In this document: positions 39,996 to 49,653 of the stretch, in pieces
Layout: the number at the start of each line of letters is the position of its first letter
Position numbering within the stretch: the stretch's first letter is position 1
From: Vibrio chagasii
Lineage (GTDB): Bacteria; Pseudomonadota; Gammaproteobacteria; Enterobacterales; Vibrionaceae
DNA: 64,000 nucleotides
NCBI GenBank assembly: GCA_041879415.1
Contig: CP090852.1
Span: forward strand, 1,674,001-1,738,000
Direction: 5' to 3'
The notes under the pieces: generated by a model
Told to the model about the DNA's origin: nothing
The model's input: the letters and a program-made list of their open reading frames with translations, nothing else
Database searches by the model: none
Program-made: the position numbers and the translations under genes

Positions 39996-42620
39996 ATGAT
40001 AAACATGTCAATTAGATGGCGTCTAATTCTTCTTACCACTGTGTCTGTAATCATCATGTTTGGGTTTACAGTCAACCAAGTGATCAAGAACGATACGAAG
40101 ATGAAGAATCTTGAAACTACACGAATTAAGGTTGAAGCTCTTCAATCTTTCAACACGGTTTCAAGTAATGCACATCGATGGTTAGTTCTGTCTAATGACT
40201 CTTCTGAGAAAGGCCAGTTGCTTTTAACCCTGCAATCAGAATTGGATAGGCTTTCTCAGTACGGGGCTCGATTAAAGCAGTCTGATGAAAACCTGAATAT
40301 TGAGCCTCTGCTGACCGAATTGAAGAATGTGGTAATGAGCCTGACTAATGCGACGCAAGGTTCTGGCAATCAGGCGTTAATCGAGAAGGCTTTCGGATTA
40401 TTAAAAGGCGTGTTGCTTCAGTTATCCGAATATCGGGTGGCTTTATTGGATGAAGATATTAGCCAAGCTGATGCGATGTTCGTCCACCTCACTAACTACG
40501 TGTTTTGGAGCCAGCGAGAAGCATGGTTGAGCTACAGCTTGTACCGCTTGCCTGAGCAAAAAAATCAATATCTTCTGAGTTACATTAGTGCGTTAGATCG
40601 ACAGCAGCAGTTATTAGAGACCTTTTTCCAATCGGATACGAGCTCTCCAAGTATTAGGCAACTTCTCAACACAGTTTCCCAAGATGAGTTTCAAGACAAG
40701 TTCGCAACACGAATCCTCGAAGGAGAACTTTCATCGCCCGAAGTGTATGAACACCTAAAAAGTTTAGAGGTCAAAAAGCGAGCCATTTCTCAAGCGATCA
40801 GTGCTTACACCAAGCAATTGCAGTTTGATTTAACAAACAATATTGCGTTGCAGAAAAGACAAACTTTAGTGATCTCGTTCTTGATCCTTGCTGTTTCGGG
40901 TGTGTTGTTGTGGTTGGGGGCCATGATCTCTATACGCTTGAACAGAAATCTATCAATGATCTTGAAGGGCGTTTCAGAGTGCGCTGATAACGATGGCAAG
41001 CCGAACACCATAAAAATTGAGGGCAATGACGAGCTAGCAGAGTTTACTGAAACCTTAAATAGGGTGATGGAACGTAACTACCTACGTAATCAAGAGCTTA
41101 TTGCAGCCAAAGAAGATGCCGTATCAGCTAATAAGGCGAAAAGTGCATTCCTCGCCAATATGTCTCATGAGATCCGAACTCCCTTAAATGGGATCATTGG
41201 TATGGCAGAGATTTTATCGCAGAGTAAGCTGAGTCCTAACCAACAAGAGGTGCTTGGGGATATTGAGTCATCATCGCACTCATTACTGGTGCTGCTGAAT
41301 GACATTCTCGACTTGTCTAAGATTGAGTCGGGTAACCTCATGCTCTCTCCACACAATGCTGACTTACGTGAAGCCGTCTATGACTCTGTAAGCGTGATTT
41401 TATCTAAGGCGATCAGTAAAGACATTGAGCTCGATGTAAACATTGATTCTCAAACACCACCGCAACTATTCTTCGATGAGTATCGTGTTAGGCAGGTGCT
41501 GACGAACTTATTGTCGAATGCTATCAAGTTCACCTCTAACGGTACCATCACAACGGACATCGCCTATACGCCAATGTCGATGGGTAGAGGTAAACTCGAG
41601 TGCAGTGTTTCGGATACAGGCATTGGTATTGAACCAGAGAAACTAGAGTCCATATTTGAGCCCTTTACTCAAGAGGATGGCAGTATCACGCGTCAGTTTG
41701 GTGGCACAGGGCTTGGGTTAGCAATCTGTAGGCAGCTTGTCGACTTAATGGGTGGATACATCACTGCCCGTTCAGTAAAAGGTGAAGGCTCTACGTTTAC
41801 GTTTTGTCTGTATGTCGATGTAGTCGAGACGCAAGTTCAAAGCTTTGAAAATTTAAATCGTGCGACGATCATTTCCAACTCTTTTAATTATCTCGATCAA
41901 CTAGTCAAAGAGTGTGAGCGCCTCAATATAAAACCCAAGGTTGTTGGATCGATCTCGTCTTTAGACGAAGAGATCAAAGAGAGCGACTTTGTTCTATATT
42001 GCCATACCTTACATCACTCACTGCAGAGTGATTTAGCGGCGTTGAAAGAACAGTACCCGTTAGACCGCGTGATTGTTTGTCAGCACCACTTATTCAAAAC
42101 TAATCTGATTACAGAATCCGTTCATTCAACTCATACACTGCCATTCTTGGGACGGCGTTTCTTGAATAGTCTATTGTCACTTGATGCGAATGAAGAGCCA
42201 GTACCTGAAGCCAAATCAGAAAAAGAAGAAGTGCGTCCTCTGAATCGACGTATCTTGATTGTCGAAGATAACTTGATGAATCAGAAGATAGCGAGCTTCT
42301 TTCTTGAACAAGCAGGCTACGAGTATCTAATTGCTAGTAATGGACAAGAGGCGGTGGATGTTATTACTCAGGGCGCGCAATTTGACGCCGTGTTGATGGA
42401 TTGCATGATGCCAGTCATGGATGGGATAACTGCGACCAGAGCAATCCGACAGTGGGAGAGCGAGCAACAAACGACTCCACTACCAATTATTGCCTTAACC
42501 GCAAGTGTGTTAGAAGAAGACATCAAAGATTGCTTTGATGCAGGCATGAATGCGTATTTACCTAAGCCTTATAAATCTCACCAACTCTACGACCTGTTTA
42601 GCAGCCTTGATATCGTCTAA
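39996..42620 (+). CDS. Hybrid sensor histidine kinase with NIT-like sensor and degenerate receiver
   Basis: The 874-residue protein has membrane segments at about 9-27 and 291-312. The periplasmic part is all-helical (about 30-290) and resembles nitrate/nitrite-sensing NIT-type domains. A HAMP region and a coiled coil lead to the H-box (ANMSHEIRTPLNG, His391) and the ATPase boxes (NLLSNAIKFT, VSDTGIGI, GGTGLGLAI). Residues about 618-740 look like a receiver without its acidic residues. A complete receiver follows from residue 750 (Asp802 in VLMDCMMP, Lys857). No Hpt or partner regulator is adjacent. It would signal by phosphorelay; the ligand and output are unknown. Confidence 0.88.
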   Translation: MINMSIRWRLILLTTVSVIIMFGFTVNQVIKNDTKMKNLETTRIKVEALQSFNTVSSNAHRWLVLSNDSSEKGQLLLTLQSELDRLSQYGARLKQSDENLNIEPLLTELKNVVMSLTNATQGSGNQALIEKAFGLLKGVLLQLSEYRVALLDEDISQADAMFVHLTNYVFWSQREAWLSYSLYRLPEQKNQYLLSYISALDRQQQLLETFFQSDTSSPSIRQLLNTVSQDEFQDKFATRILEGELSSPEVYEHLKSLEVKKRAISQAISAYTKQLQFDLTNNIALQKRQTLVISFLILAVSGVLLWLGAMISIRLNRNLSMILKGVSECADNDGKPNTIKIEGNDELAEFTETLNRVMERNYLRNQELIAAKEDAVSANKAKSAFLANMSHEIRTPLNGIIGMAEILSQSKLSPNQQEVLGDIESSSHSLLVLLNDILDLSKIESGNLMLSPHNADLREAVYDSVSVILSKAISKDIELDVNIDSQTPPQLFFDEYRVRQVLTNLLSNAIKFTSNGTITTDIAYTPMSMGRGKLECSVSDTGIGIEPEKLESIFEPFTQEDGSITRQFGGTGLGLAICRQLVDLMGGYITARSVKGEGSTFTFCLYVDVVETQVQSFENLNRATIISNSFNYLDQLVKECERLNIKPKVVGSISSLDEEIKESDFVLYCHTLHHSLQSDLAALKEQYPLDRVIVCQHHLFKTNLITESVHSTHTLPFLGRRFLNSLLSLDANEEPVPEAKSEKEEVRPLNRRILIVEDNLMNQKIASFFLEQAGYEYLIASNGQEAVDVITQGAQFDAVLMDCMMPVMDGITATRAIRQWESEQQTTPLPIIALTASVLEEDIKDCFDAGMNAYLPKPYKSHQLYDLFSSLDIV

Positions 42621-42683
42621 CTGATAATTGATTTAAAGCTCAACAAGGCTATTGAGCTTTAAACCATAGTTGGAACAAGCTTG

Positions 42684-42920
42684 TTAACGCACTTCCATGC
42701 CTAAATTGTATTGAGCAAGGCAGCGCCCGACATAACTGATTTTGATGAAAGCTGCCACAATGATAGTGCTGATATGCGCAACGATCTGAACTGGTAGTGA
42801 GAAATGATCCGCCATTGGGTAAGCGATAATTATGCTGAGTAGCATAAGCAAAGTGGTAATCGCTAGGCTGAAGTTAGATACAGAAAGTAGAGTTTGAAAG
42901 CGTTGAGTCATCGTCTTCAT
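42684..42920 (-). CDS. Small inner-membrane protein
   Basis: A 78-residue protein with two hydrophobic segments (FSLAITTLLMLLSIIIAYPM, VQIVAHISTIIVAAFIKISY) and short polar ends. It begins at an ATG in the context GGAATTCAATATG. No family is recognised, though the motif KISYVGRCLAQYNLG has the look of small conserved Vibrio proteins. It is a single gene convergent with the hybrid kinase. Confidence 0.6.
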   Translation of the reverse strand: MKTMTQRFQTLLSVSNFSLAITTLLMLLSIIIAYPMADHFSLPVQIVAHISTIIVAAFIKISYVGRCLAQYNLGMEVR

Positions 42921-43034
42921 ATTGAATTCCTAGTTACTATTAGTTTTTTTGTTACTTAACTAGTAGCAATTACTGTTCCAATTATTAAAGCCGTTATTTA
43001 TCAATACTTTGAAATCATTCAGTTTTGATTTGTA

Positions 43035-43071
43035 GTCAAAAAGACATCAGGGCTAATCGTGTCTTTTTGAC
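43035..43071. terminator. 12-bp inverted repeat serving as terminator
   Basis: GTCAAAAAGACA and TGTCTTTTTGAC are perfect arms with a 13-base loop, just downstream (minus strand) of the gene ending at 43084. The T-run is inside the arm. Confidence 0.65.
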
Positions 43072-43083
43072 CCGTATGTGTTT

Positions 43084-43710
43084 CTACCACTGCCTAAAGC
43101 CGCAGGTATCGATATGGAACCGAACACCTGAATACAAACCCAGACCAACGTTATTTTTCTGACCAAACTCAGCATGAATCTTTTTGAGCTTTACATGCAG
43201 TTGTTCGCGAGTAATGTCATTGGCAGGGACTAAATCCAACGCACAAAACTCTAAGTGCTTACTTCGTAGTGCACCGCCAGCTTGTTGGTTATAAATCTGA
43301 GTTCTTTCACCAGATACAGGGATCACCACACCGATTTCTGGCTCAATGTATTGCTGAATGTATTTCAAAGTGTTGATCATGTTCGATACATTCTTTTTAT
43401 CCGGCAGGGTAAACAAGGTGGTGTTACTCATCGCCCAGTCTGTTCCTTGTAACAGCACCAAGTGCAAAGGCATGCTTTGGGTTATGCCTGCATCTTTGAG
43501 CTGCTGTCCTATCTCTCTAACTCTATCTTCAGCATGATTAAGTAGCATCCAACCTCGAAATGCCGAGCGAGTTGGTACTTTGTAGCCATGAACGTCGACC
43601 ACGAGATCGTCATAAGTGATTTCGGTATTTTCGGTATAAAGCCTTTCAAACTCTTGTGGATAGGGTTGAGTTGATGACAGCGCTAAGGTAATCAGAATGG
43701 TTGAGTACAT
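43084..43710 (-). CDS. Peptidase M15/DUF882-like secreted protein
   Basis: The 208-residue protein has a short hydrophobic N-terminus (MYSTILITLALSS) likely to be a signal. The conserved C-terminal pattern is KHLEFCALDLVP, followed later by GVRFHIDTCGFRQW: an H-x6-D pair and a later HxD in the order used by zinc M15 peptidases (VanY/DUF882 group), which trim peptidoglycan peptides. The predicted role is cell-wall peptide hydrolysis in the periplasm. The Ser before the first His (Ser-Lys-His) agrees with the SxHxxGxAxD motif but with changes, so activity is uncertain. Confidence 0.68.
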   Translation of the reverse strand: MYSTILITLALSSTQPYPQEFERLYTENTEITYDDLVVDVHGYKVPTRSAFRGWMLLNHAEDRVREIGQQLKDAGITQSMPLHLVLLQGTDWAMSNTTLFTLPDKKNVSNMINTLKYIQQYIEPEIGVVIPVSGERTQIYNQQAGGALRSKHLEFCALDLVPANDITREQLHVKLKKIHAEFGQKNNVGLGLYSGVRFHIDTCGFRQW

Positions 43711-43800
43711 AAGTTGACTCCATTTCTTACGTTGACCTTGATAATGATATTTGAATCATTAAATACGTAGGCTTAAGTATAGACACTGGAATTTAGGTAC

Positions 43801-43827
43801 AAAAAAACCCACTACAAAGAGTGGGTT
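43801..43827 (-). terminator. Terminator of yeeX
   Basis: On the minus strand AACCCACT pairs with AGTGGGTT around a short loop, followed by seven T. Confidence 0.85.
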
Positions 43828-43855
43828 ACTAAACAAGTCATCCAACTTTATAAGA

Positions 43856-44170
43856 TTACTTCTTACCCTGGATTTGCTTGTCTTCTTCTGTCAGCTCACG
43901 GATACGACGGCTGATGTCGCGACGAGCTTTAGAAATCTCTGCGCTCTTGATGATGTGGTCATCAACACGATCTTCGTAGTCAGCTTTCATGTTTTTGATG
44001 ATGCCTAGAATCTCATCGTGAGTCATCTCTGGCTTGATGTAATCAAGTAGGTTATCAAGAAGGTCGACACGCTTACGGTTGTCACGAACTTTCTTTTCGT
44101 TGTCTAGCAGTTCACGCTTAAGTTTGTTCTTACGTCGTGCTTGGTTAACAATTTCAAATACGCTGCTCAT
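43856..44170 (-). CDS. yeeX: DUF496 protein YeeX
   Basis: The 104-residue helical protein matches E. coli YeeX well by eye: RRKNKLKRELLDNEKKVRDN, then RVDLLDNLLDYIKPEM and ADYEDRVDDHIIKSAEISKARRDIS. It is a highly charged coiled-coil protein of the UPF0265/DUF496 family, conserved in gamma-proteobacteria, with no established biochemical role. It is a single gene with a clear terminator. Confidence 0.92.
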   Translation of the reverse strand: MSSVFEIVNQARRKNKLKRELLDNEKKVRDNRKRVDLLDNLLDYIKPEMTHDEILGIIKNMKADYEDRVDDHIIKSAEISKARRDISRRIRELTEEDKQIQGKK

Positions 44171-44365
44171 AGATTCCTTTTCCTATTCGTCAAATACGTT
44201 ATCTGGTTCTGATTAAAGCACATCAATTGATGATGTAACAGTCTTTAGATCAAAGCAAAAGTAAGGTTGTTTAATTATTCGTCACTCTCACCGATGTGTG
44301 ATTGTTTTTATCTCGCCGTTCAAGTTAGTATCCCATGTAGATACTGCATTGATACGAAATGTGAA

Positions 44366-44566
44366 ATGAATCAACAACAATTGGAAACCGAAGATTCAGG
44401 TGATAAAGCGACTGAACCTTCAGCAGAGCAAAACAAGCTTCGCGATGCGTATGTAAAAGAGCGTACTTATTTGGAAGTCGTGGAAATAGAGCTAAACCGT
44501 TCTAAGATCATAATGATTGATGAACAGGGTAGAAAGAAACGAGTACCAATTTTGTCTGAGCACTAG
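44366..44566 (+). CDS. Small hydrophilic protein of unknown function
   Basis: About 66 residues from the ATG at 44366 (MNQQQLETED). The frame is open for 33 more codons upstream, but that part reads like non-coding sequence (Cys-rich, hydrophobic). The acidic N-terminal half is followed by the better-conserved-looking VKERTYLEVVEIELNRSKIIMIDEQGRKKRVPIL, a small beta-rich segment. No family is recognised. It lies 63 bp before yceH. Confidence 0.5.
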   Translation: MNQQQLETEDSGDKATEPSAEQNKLRDAYVKERTYLEVVEIELNRSKIIMIDEQGRKKRVPILSEH

Positions 44567-44629
44567 TCCTAGGTGACTGCATTGTTTAATGCTGAGACAG
44601 AATCACCAAAATAATAAAAAGGAATAACG

Positions 44630-45286
44630 ATGAACACAGTACTTTCCCCAATTGAAGCGAGAATCATTGGTTGCTTGATCGAAAAAGAAGTGACGACTCC
44701 CGATCATTACCCACTTACGTTGAACAGTCTGACCACAGCTTGTAATCAGAAAAGCAATCGAGAGCCTGTTCTGTCGTTGTCTGAGTCAGAAGTATTAGAT
44801 GCCGTTGATGGCTTGATTGCTCGCCGCATGGTGAGTGACGAAAGTAGTTTTAATAGTCGCGTTAATAAGTACCAGCATCGCTTCTGCAATACTGAGTTTG
44901 GTGATCTGCAATTTACAGAACAAGAGCGCGCGATCATCTGTTGTATGTTACTGCGTGGTCCACAAACGCCGGGTGAATTACGTACGAGAACAGGGCGCTT
45001 AGCGAGTTTCACTGATGTAAAAGAGGTGGAAGCGACGCTCGAAAAGTTAGCGACCCGTGAAGCTGGCGCCTTGGTTGTTAAACTACCGCGTGAAGCAGGT
45101 AAGCGTGAGTCACGTTATCAGCATTTACTCTGCGGTGAAGTCGATGTTGAAGCGTTTGCGACGGGATCTGCAGGTGTTGCAGCACCGTCAGCGTCGAATG
45201 AGAAGCTGGAAGAGCTAGAGTCTGAGGTTGCAAGTCTAAGAGCTGAAGTAGCCGAGTTGAAAGCTCTGGTTGAATCTCTGCTTTAA
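44630..45286 (+). CDS. yceH: YceH family protein (DUF480)
   Basis: The 218-residue protein is of the UPF0502/DUF480 family, with duplicated winged-helix domains: LSPIEARIIGCLIEKEVTTP, YPLTLNSLTTACNQKSNREPV and LRGPQTPGELRTRTGRLASF. A C-terminal coiled coil (EKLEELESEVASLRAEVAEL) suggests dimerisation. The function is not established. AAAAGGAAT is the ribosome site. Its stop directly abuts the next start (TAA then ATG), so the two genes are a unit. Confidence 0.92.
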   Translation: MNTVLSPIEARIIGCLIEKEVTTPDHYPLTLNSLTTACNQKSNREPVLSLSESEVLDAVDGLIARRMVSDESSFNSRVNKYQHRFCNTEFGDLQFTEQERAIICCMLLRGPQTPGELRTRTGRLASFTDVKEVEATLEKLATREAGALVVKLPREAGKRESRYQHLLCGEVDVEAFATGSAGVAAPSASNEKLEELESEVASLRAEVAELKALVESLL

Positions 45287-45601
45287 ATGTCTGAATCTGA
45301 GAACAAGGCGGGTTGGGTCGTGTACCTGATCCGCAATCGTCATAACGCTTTATATTGTGGTGTCACCAATAATCTACAACGCCGCTTTGAGCAGCACCAA
45401 ACTGGTAAAGGTGCCAAAGCCCTAAAAGGCAAGGGGCCGCTGAAGTTAGTTTGGAGTATGGAGACCCAGTCGAAAAGTGAGGCTCTGAAAACCGAATACG
45501 CGATCAAACAATTACCTAAGTTACGTAAAGAAAAGTTAGTATCACTCAAACTTATCATTGAGTGGCAGGACGACAAGATTCAATATATCGAAGTCTCATA
45601 A
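45287..45601 (+). CDS. GIY-YIG domain protein, YhbQ type
   Basis: The 104-residue GIY-YIG protein shows VVYLIRNRHNALYCGVTNNLQRRFEQHQTGKGAK with the Tyr, Arg and Glu/His positions of the nuclease fold, and LKTEYAIKQLPKLRKEKL. It belongs to the UPF0213/YhbQ group, which has been linked to DNA repair or nucleoid processes but whose substrate is not settled. It begins immediately after the yceH stop. Confidence 0.88.
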   Translation: MSESENKAGWVVYLIRNRHNALYCGVTNNLQRRFEQHQTGKGAKALKGKGPLKLVWSMETQSKSEALKTEYAIKQLPKLRKEKLVSLKLIIEWQDDKIQYIEVS

Positions 45602-45910
45602 TTCATACCTAAAATGGTTATTACTGATAAAATCGTAACAAATAAAAATTCCGAGATTGTTTTTTATTAAATCTTTGATTTTAAATTGAAATGTATAAAA
45701 TTCGGAAGGCGTGTTTAGCCACGTGACACTAAAGTTTTTCCGTTACCGCTCTCATTTGATATATCACTCATTTAGAATGTCGTTCTAATTAGCTTTAGCC
45801 GCTATCATTTATCCTCGTTGTCCTACATAATATCTTTCAGCCATTCAAAGAGATGGTGTCATGCTAGGTTAAAAAATGAGCCAAAGTAGCTCATATAAAA
45901 CGAGAAAAAT

Positions 45911-47005
45911 ATGAAACGTTTATTGATGTTGTTTGGACTAGCCGTATTTTCTGCGTCCGCTCTCTCCCATGGAACCCATGTCCTTAACGGGTATTGGGAG
46001 TACCAAGATTACCTTTCTAAGTTTCCTGAACAAAAAGCCTTAACCGATAAAATGGTTCAGGCTGTACAAAATCCTCCAGTTCCACTGAGACAAGCCCAGG
46101 ATGAACCGATAACGATTTCTGTCGTGTATCCGGGCCAACAAATCTCTGATTATTGGGTTCGTAACATCCAAGCTTTTGAAAAGCGACTTGATAAACTGAG
46201 AATTAATTATCAAATTAACCAAGTGTTTACGAGAGTGAACGCGGATCTCGCGCAGCAAAGTATCTCGTTACAAGAAGCGATAGAAAATAAAACCGATTAT
46301 TTGATCTTTACGCTGGACACGACGCGCCATCGTAAATTTATTGAGCACGTATTGAGCTCTACTGATACCAAACTTATTCTGCAGAACATCACTACGCCAG
46401 TCCGAGCATGGGCTGATAGACAACCCTTCATGTATGTTGGTTTTGACCATGCAACGGGCAGTTTAAAATTAGCGAATTACTTCAAAGAAGTCAGCAAACC
46501 GAACAGCAAATATTCGGTACTGTATCGTTCAGAAGGTTATATTAGTGATGCCCGTGGTGATACCTTCATTCACGATGTTAACAGTGATACGAACTTCGAT
46601 TTAAAATCCTCTTTCTACACAAGATCGGACAAAGAGAGTGGTTACCAAGCGGCTAAAATCAGCATAGAGAACGATAAAGACCTAGACTTTATTTATGCAT
46701 GTGCAACCGATGTCGCTTTAGGCGCAGCGGATGCGATTCGAGAATCGGGTCGAGATATCTTGGTTAATGGTTGGGGCGGCGGCTCTGCTGAGCTTGAAGC
46801 GATTGAACGAGGTGACCTTGATGTCACTGTTATGCGTATGAACGACGACACAGGTATCGCAATGGCAGAAGCTATTAAGTGGGACCTTGCCGGAGAAGTC
46901 GTTCCTACAGTTTACTCTGGTGATTTTGAAATCGTGACTAAAGAAGACTCCCCAGAACGCATTTCTGAACTGAAACAGCGAGCATTTAGATACTCAGGTC
47001 AATAA
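45911..47005 (+). CDS. luxP: LuxP, periplasmic AI-2 binding protein
   Basis: The 364-residue protein has a signal peptide (residues 1-20) and the periplasmic-binding fold. From memory of the V. harveyi structure, AI-2 (furanosyl borate diester) ligands are Gln77, Ser79, Trp82, Asn159, Arg215, Thr266, Asp267, Trp289 and Arg310. Here Gln77, Ser79, Trp82, Asn159, Arg215, Thr266 and Asp267 sit at the same positions, and Trp288 and Arg309 follow with a one-residue offset. LuxP bound to AI-2 switches LuxQ from kinase to phosphatase. It overlaps luxQ by one base (TAATG). The 309-bp upstream region holds the inverted repeat TTAGAA/TTCTAA (45772-45788) and a possible LuxR half-site near 45621. Confidence 0.96.
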   Translation: MKRLLMLFGLAVFSASALSHGTHVLNGYWEYQDYLSKFPEQKALTDKMVQAVQNPPVPLRQAQDEPITISVVYPGQQISDYWVRNIQAFEKRLDKLRINYQINQVFTRVNADLAQQSISLQEAIENKTDYLIFTLDTTRHRKFIEHVLSSTDTKLILQNITTPVRAWADRQPFMYVGFDHATGSLKLANYFKEVSKPNSKYSVLYRSEGYISDARGDTFIHDVNSDTNFDLKSSFYTRSDKESGYQAAKISIENDKDLDFIYACATDVALGAADAIRESGRDILVNGWGGGSAELEAIERGDLDVTVMRMNDDTGIAMAEAIKWDLAGEVVPTVYSGDFEIVTKEDSPERISELKQRAFRYSGQ

Positions 47006-49575
47006 TGAAGAAAAGCTACGCCAGTACACCTAGGAACACATTAGCTAAGCTTATTACGCGTATCATTATCTTAGTGATAGGCGTGATGGCACTTGGCGTG
47101 CTTATTCATAATTATGAAACCAGCAGTAATATTGTAAAACAAGAGACCAATCGAACGGTTCAACAGACGTCGAGTCTGATTCAAAACATGTTCGATTATC
47201 GTTTGTCTGTCTTACAGATTCATCAAGACAGTAGCTCACACAGTGACACTCTACGTGAGTACTTTGCTACGGACGACGAAGAGGTATTGAACTACTTCTT
47301 CTTCGGCGTAGATCAGCGAGAACCCGATCATGCTCCTGATCTACGCTTTGTTTCAACACATGATGGACTAGTGTGGGAAGATGGCAACGCTCAGTTTTAT
47401 GGGTTAGACAGAAATAACCTAGAGCATATCTCTGATGAGGTCTCTTTTAGCAGCAATTGGCACTTTATCCAGGTAATGACCGAGATTGGCAAGCGTCACT
47501 TGTTGGCTCGCCGAACCCCCATTGTTGACAACAAAACAGGCGAAGTTCTCGGTCAGCTTTATATTGCTATTGTACTCGACAATAACTTCTCTCTTGCAGA
47601 GTCCATACAACAAGGCAGTAACTGTGAGAATATCGTAATTGAAGCGCATGGAACGCCGGTAACCTCGACGTTCAGTGGCGATGAGACCTATACGATAAAG
47701 GATATTCTTGAATACAAAATTTACGAACAGCTGCCTCGTCACTTCGTTACAGTGGCGACAATCAAGATCAACGCTGTAGATACTCCACTGGTTATTCGTG
47801 CGGTACAAAAGAACACCAATTTTATCGCCTTAGAAGAAAACTATGAGCGAGCCATCATCGTTGTTGTTGTCGTGATTGTGTTTATGTACTTCTTCGCTCG
47901 TACTTGGATTCAAAGAAGAGTGGCGGCAGAACTCGATAAGTTGATGCACTTTACCCGCTCAGCGAGCGATAGCGAAGAGTTTAACAAGTTCGATGGTTCG
48001 AACATTTTCGAGTTTCACCATATTGGCTGCACGCTGGAAGACACCTTTGAACGCTTGTCCGAGCAGAATCAAAAATTCCAAGATCTCTTTAACTTTGCGC
48101 ATTCTCCTATTTTGGTTTGGTCTGAAAAAGGCGATTTAATCCAGATGAATCCAGCGGCTCGTATGGCGCTGTTTGATGAAGATGATAATTACGGTGCAAT
48201 TGCCCATGATTTTGAACTGCGTATGTTACCGAATATCCAAATGGTGGTTCAGGGCGCAAAGCTAACAGGAATTAACGTACCTATTGGTGAGAAGGTATTC
48301 CGTTGGAACATGTCGGCTATCCGGGTTGAGCACGGCATCACAGGGGTTGTGGTTCAAGGGCAAGATATTACTAAGTTGGTGGAAGCTGAAAGGCAAGCGG
48401 ATAGAGCGAGAGAAGAGGCAGAGCATCTTGCTAACGTTCGAGCTGATTTCTTGGCGAAGATGAGTCACGAAATCCGAACACCACTCAATGGCATATTGGG
48501 TGTATCTCAGCTTCTTAAACGCTCTATGCACAATGAAGATAATAAAGAGCAGGTCGATGTACTCTGTAATAGTGCAGAGCATCTGCTAGCGGTATTGAAC
48601 GACATTTTGGATTTTTCAAAGATCGAGCAAGGGCAATTCAATATTCAAAAGAAAGACTTCCGCTTGGCGGAGTTGATTAACACTCTAGACAGCATCTACC
48701 GTCCACTTTGTGAGGATAAATCGATCACATTCACGATCGTCAATCACTTGGCTGACGACATGGAAATCAACACTGACCAAGTGCGCTTAAATCAAATTAT
48801 GTTTAATTTGCTGAGCAATGGACTTAAGTTTACCCATCAAGGTGGTATCTCAGTCAGCTTTGAGCTTGAAAGTATTTTCAATACCAACAAAGCCAGTTTG
48901 ATCGTACGAGTGCAAGATACTGGTATTGGTATTGATGAGAGTAAAATTGATGCTGTTTTTGAGCCTTTTGTCCAAGCCGAAGAGACGACAACACGTGAAT
49001 ACGGTGGTACCGGATTAGGGCTCACGATCGTTAAGAACCTAGTCGATATGCTCGAAGGGGATATCCAAGTTCGCAGTATGAAAGATCAAGGATCGGAGTT
49101 CATCATAGAAATTCCGGTAGAGTTACATTCTAAGCCGTTACTTGATGTTACACAGACGACCGTAGGTGAACCGGAGGCTTTATTTGACCGCGCTTTGAAT
49201 GTACTGCTGGTGGAAGATAATCACACTAACGCTTTTATCGCGCAGGCTTTTTGTAAGAAGTATGGCATGGTGGTTACGTGGGCTAAGGATGGTTTAGAGG
49301 CAATAGAGATGGCAAAATCGACCACTTATGACCTCATCCTTATGGATAATCAACTTCCAAACTTAGGCGGTGTTGAGACGACTCAACAGCTGCGAGAGGA
49401 AATTGGCGTATCTGCACCAATTTATGCGTGTACTGCCGATGCTCAGGAGTCTACAAGAGACAGCTTTATGGCTGCTGGCGCAAACTATGTGATTGTTAAG
49501 CCGATAAAAGAAGAGTCATTGCATCAAGCTTTTGTTCATTTCAAAAATTCGTATTGGGATGAAAACAGACTCTAA
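47005..49575 (+). CDS. luxQ: LuxQ, AI-2 hybrid sensor kinase/phosphatase
   Basis: The 856-residue hybrid kinase has membrane segments at about 16-35 and 282-299 enclosing the periplasmic LuxP-binding tandem-PAS region. A cytoplasmic PAS-like region (about 360-455) and a coiled linker follow. The H-box is FLAKMSHEIRTPLNG with His488, and the ATPase boxes are NLLSNGLKFT, VQDTGIGI and GGTGLGLTI. A receiver from residue 732 has Asp781 (LILMDNQLPN) and Lys832. At low AI-2 it phosphorylates itself and feeds LuxU and LuxO, which drive qrr transcription; with AI-2/LuxP it acts as phosphatase. LuxU and LuxO are not in the window. Confidence 0.96.
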   Translation: MKKSYASTPRNTLAKLITRIIILVIGVMALGVLIHNYETSSNIVKQETNRTVQQTSSLIQNMFDYRLSVLQIHQDSSSHSDTLREYFATDDEEVLNYFFFGVDQREPDHAPDLRFVSTHDGLVWEDGNAQFYGLDRNNLEHISDEVSFSSNWHFIQVMTEIGKRHLLARRTPIVDNKTGEVLGQLYIAIVLDNNFSLAESIQQGSNCENIVIEAHGTPVTSTFSGDETYTIKDILEYKIYEQLPRHFVTVATIKINAVDTPLVIRAVQKNTNFIALEENYERAIIVVVVVIVFMYFFARTWIQRRVAAELDKLMHFTRSASDSEEFNKFDGSNIFEFHHIGCTLEDTFERLSEQNQKFQDLFNFAHSPILVWSEKGDLIQMNPAARMALFDEDDNYGAIAHDFELRMLPNIQMVVQGAKLTGINVPIGEKVFRWNMSAIRVEHGITGVVVQGQDITKLVEAERQADRAREEAEHLANVRADFLAKMSHEIRTPLNGILGVSQLLKRSMHNEDNKEQVDVLCNSAEHLLAVLNDILDFSKIEQGQFNIQKKDFRLAELINTLDSIYRPLCEDKSITFTIVNHLADDMEINTDQVRLNQIMFNLLSNGLKFTHQGGISVSFELESIFNTNKASLIVRVQDTGIGIDESKIDAVFEPFVQAEETTTREYGGTGLGLTIVKNLVDMLEGDIQVRSMKDQGSEFIIEIPVELHSKPLLDVTQTTVGEPEALFDRALNVLLVEDNHTNAFIAQAFCKKYGMVVTWAKDGLEAIEMAKSTTYDLILMDNQLPNLGGVETTQQLREEIGVSAPIYACTADAQESTRDSFMAAGANYVIVKPIKEESLHQAFVHFKNSYWDENRL

Positions 49576-49653
49576 TTTTTCTTTACCTCTTTGAACTAAA
49601 TACAGTGCTAAACCAAGTGGCGTCAGCACTGCACTTTGAACATGCGCGAACCA

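Noticed and set aside
43743..43760. AATGAT/ATCATT as a Fur box upstream of the M15-like gene
   Set aside because: The spacing and centre do not fit the 19-bp Fur pattern well enough.
45621..45631. TTACTGATAAA upstream of luxP as a LuxR site
   Set aside because: Only one half matches; the second half is poor, so it is mentioned as weak evidence only.
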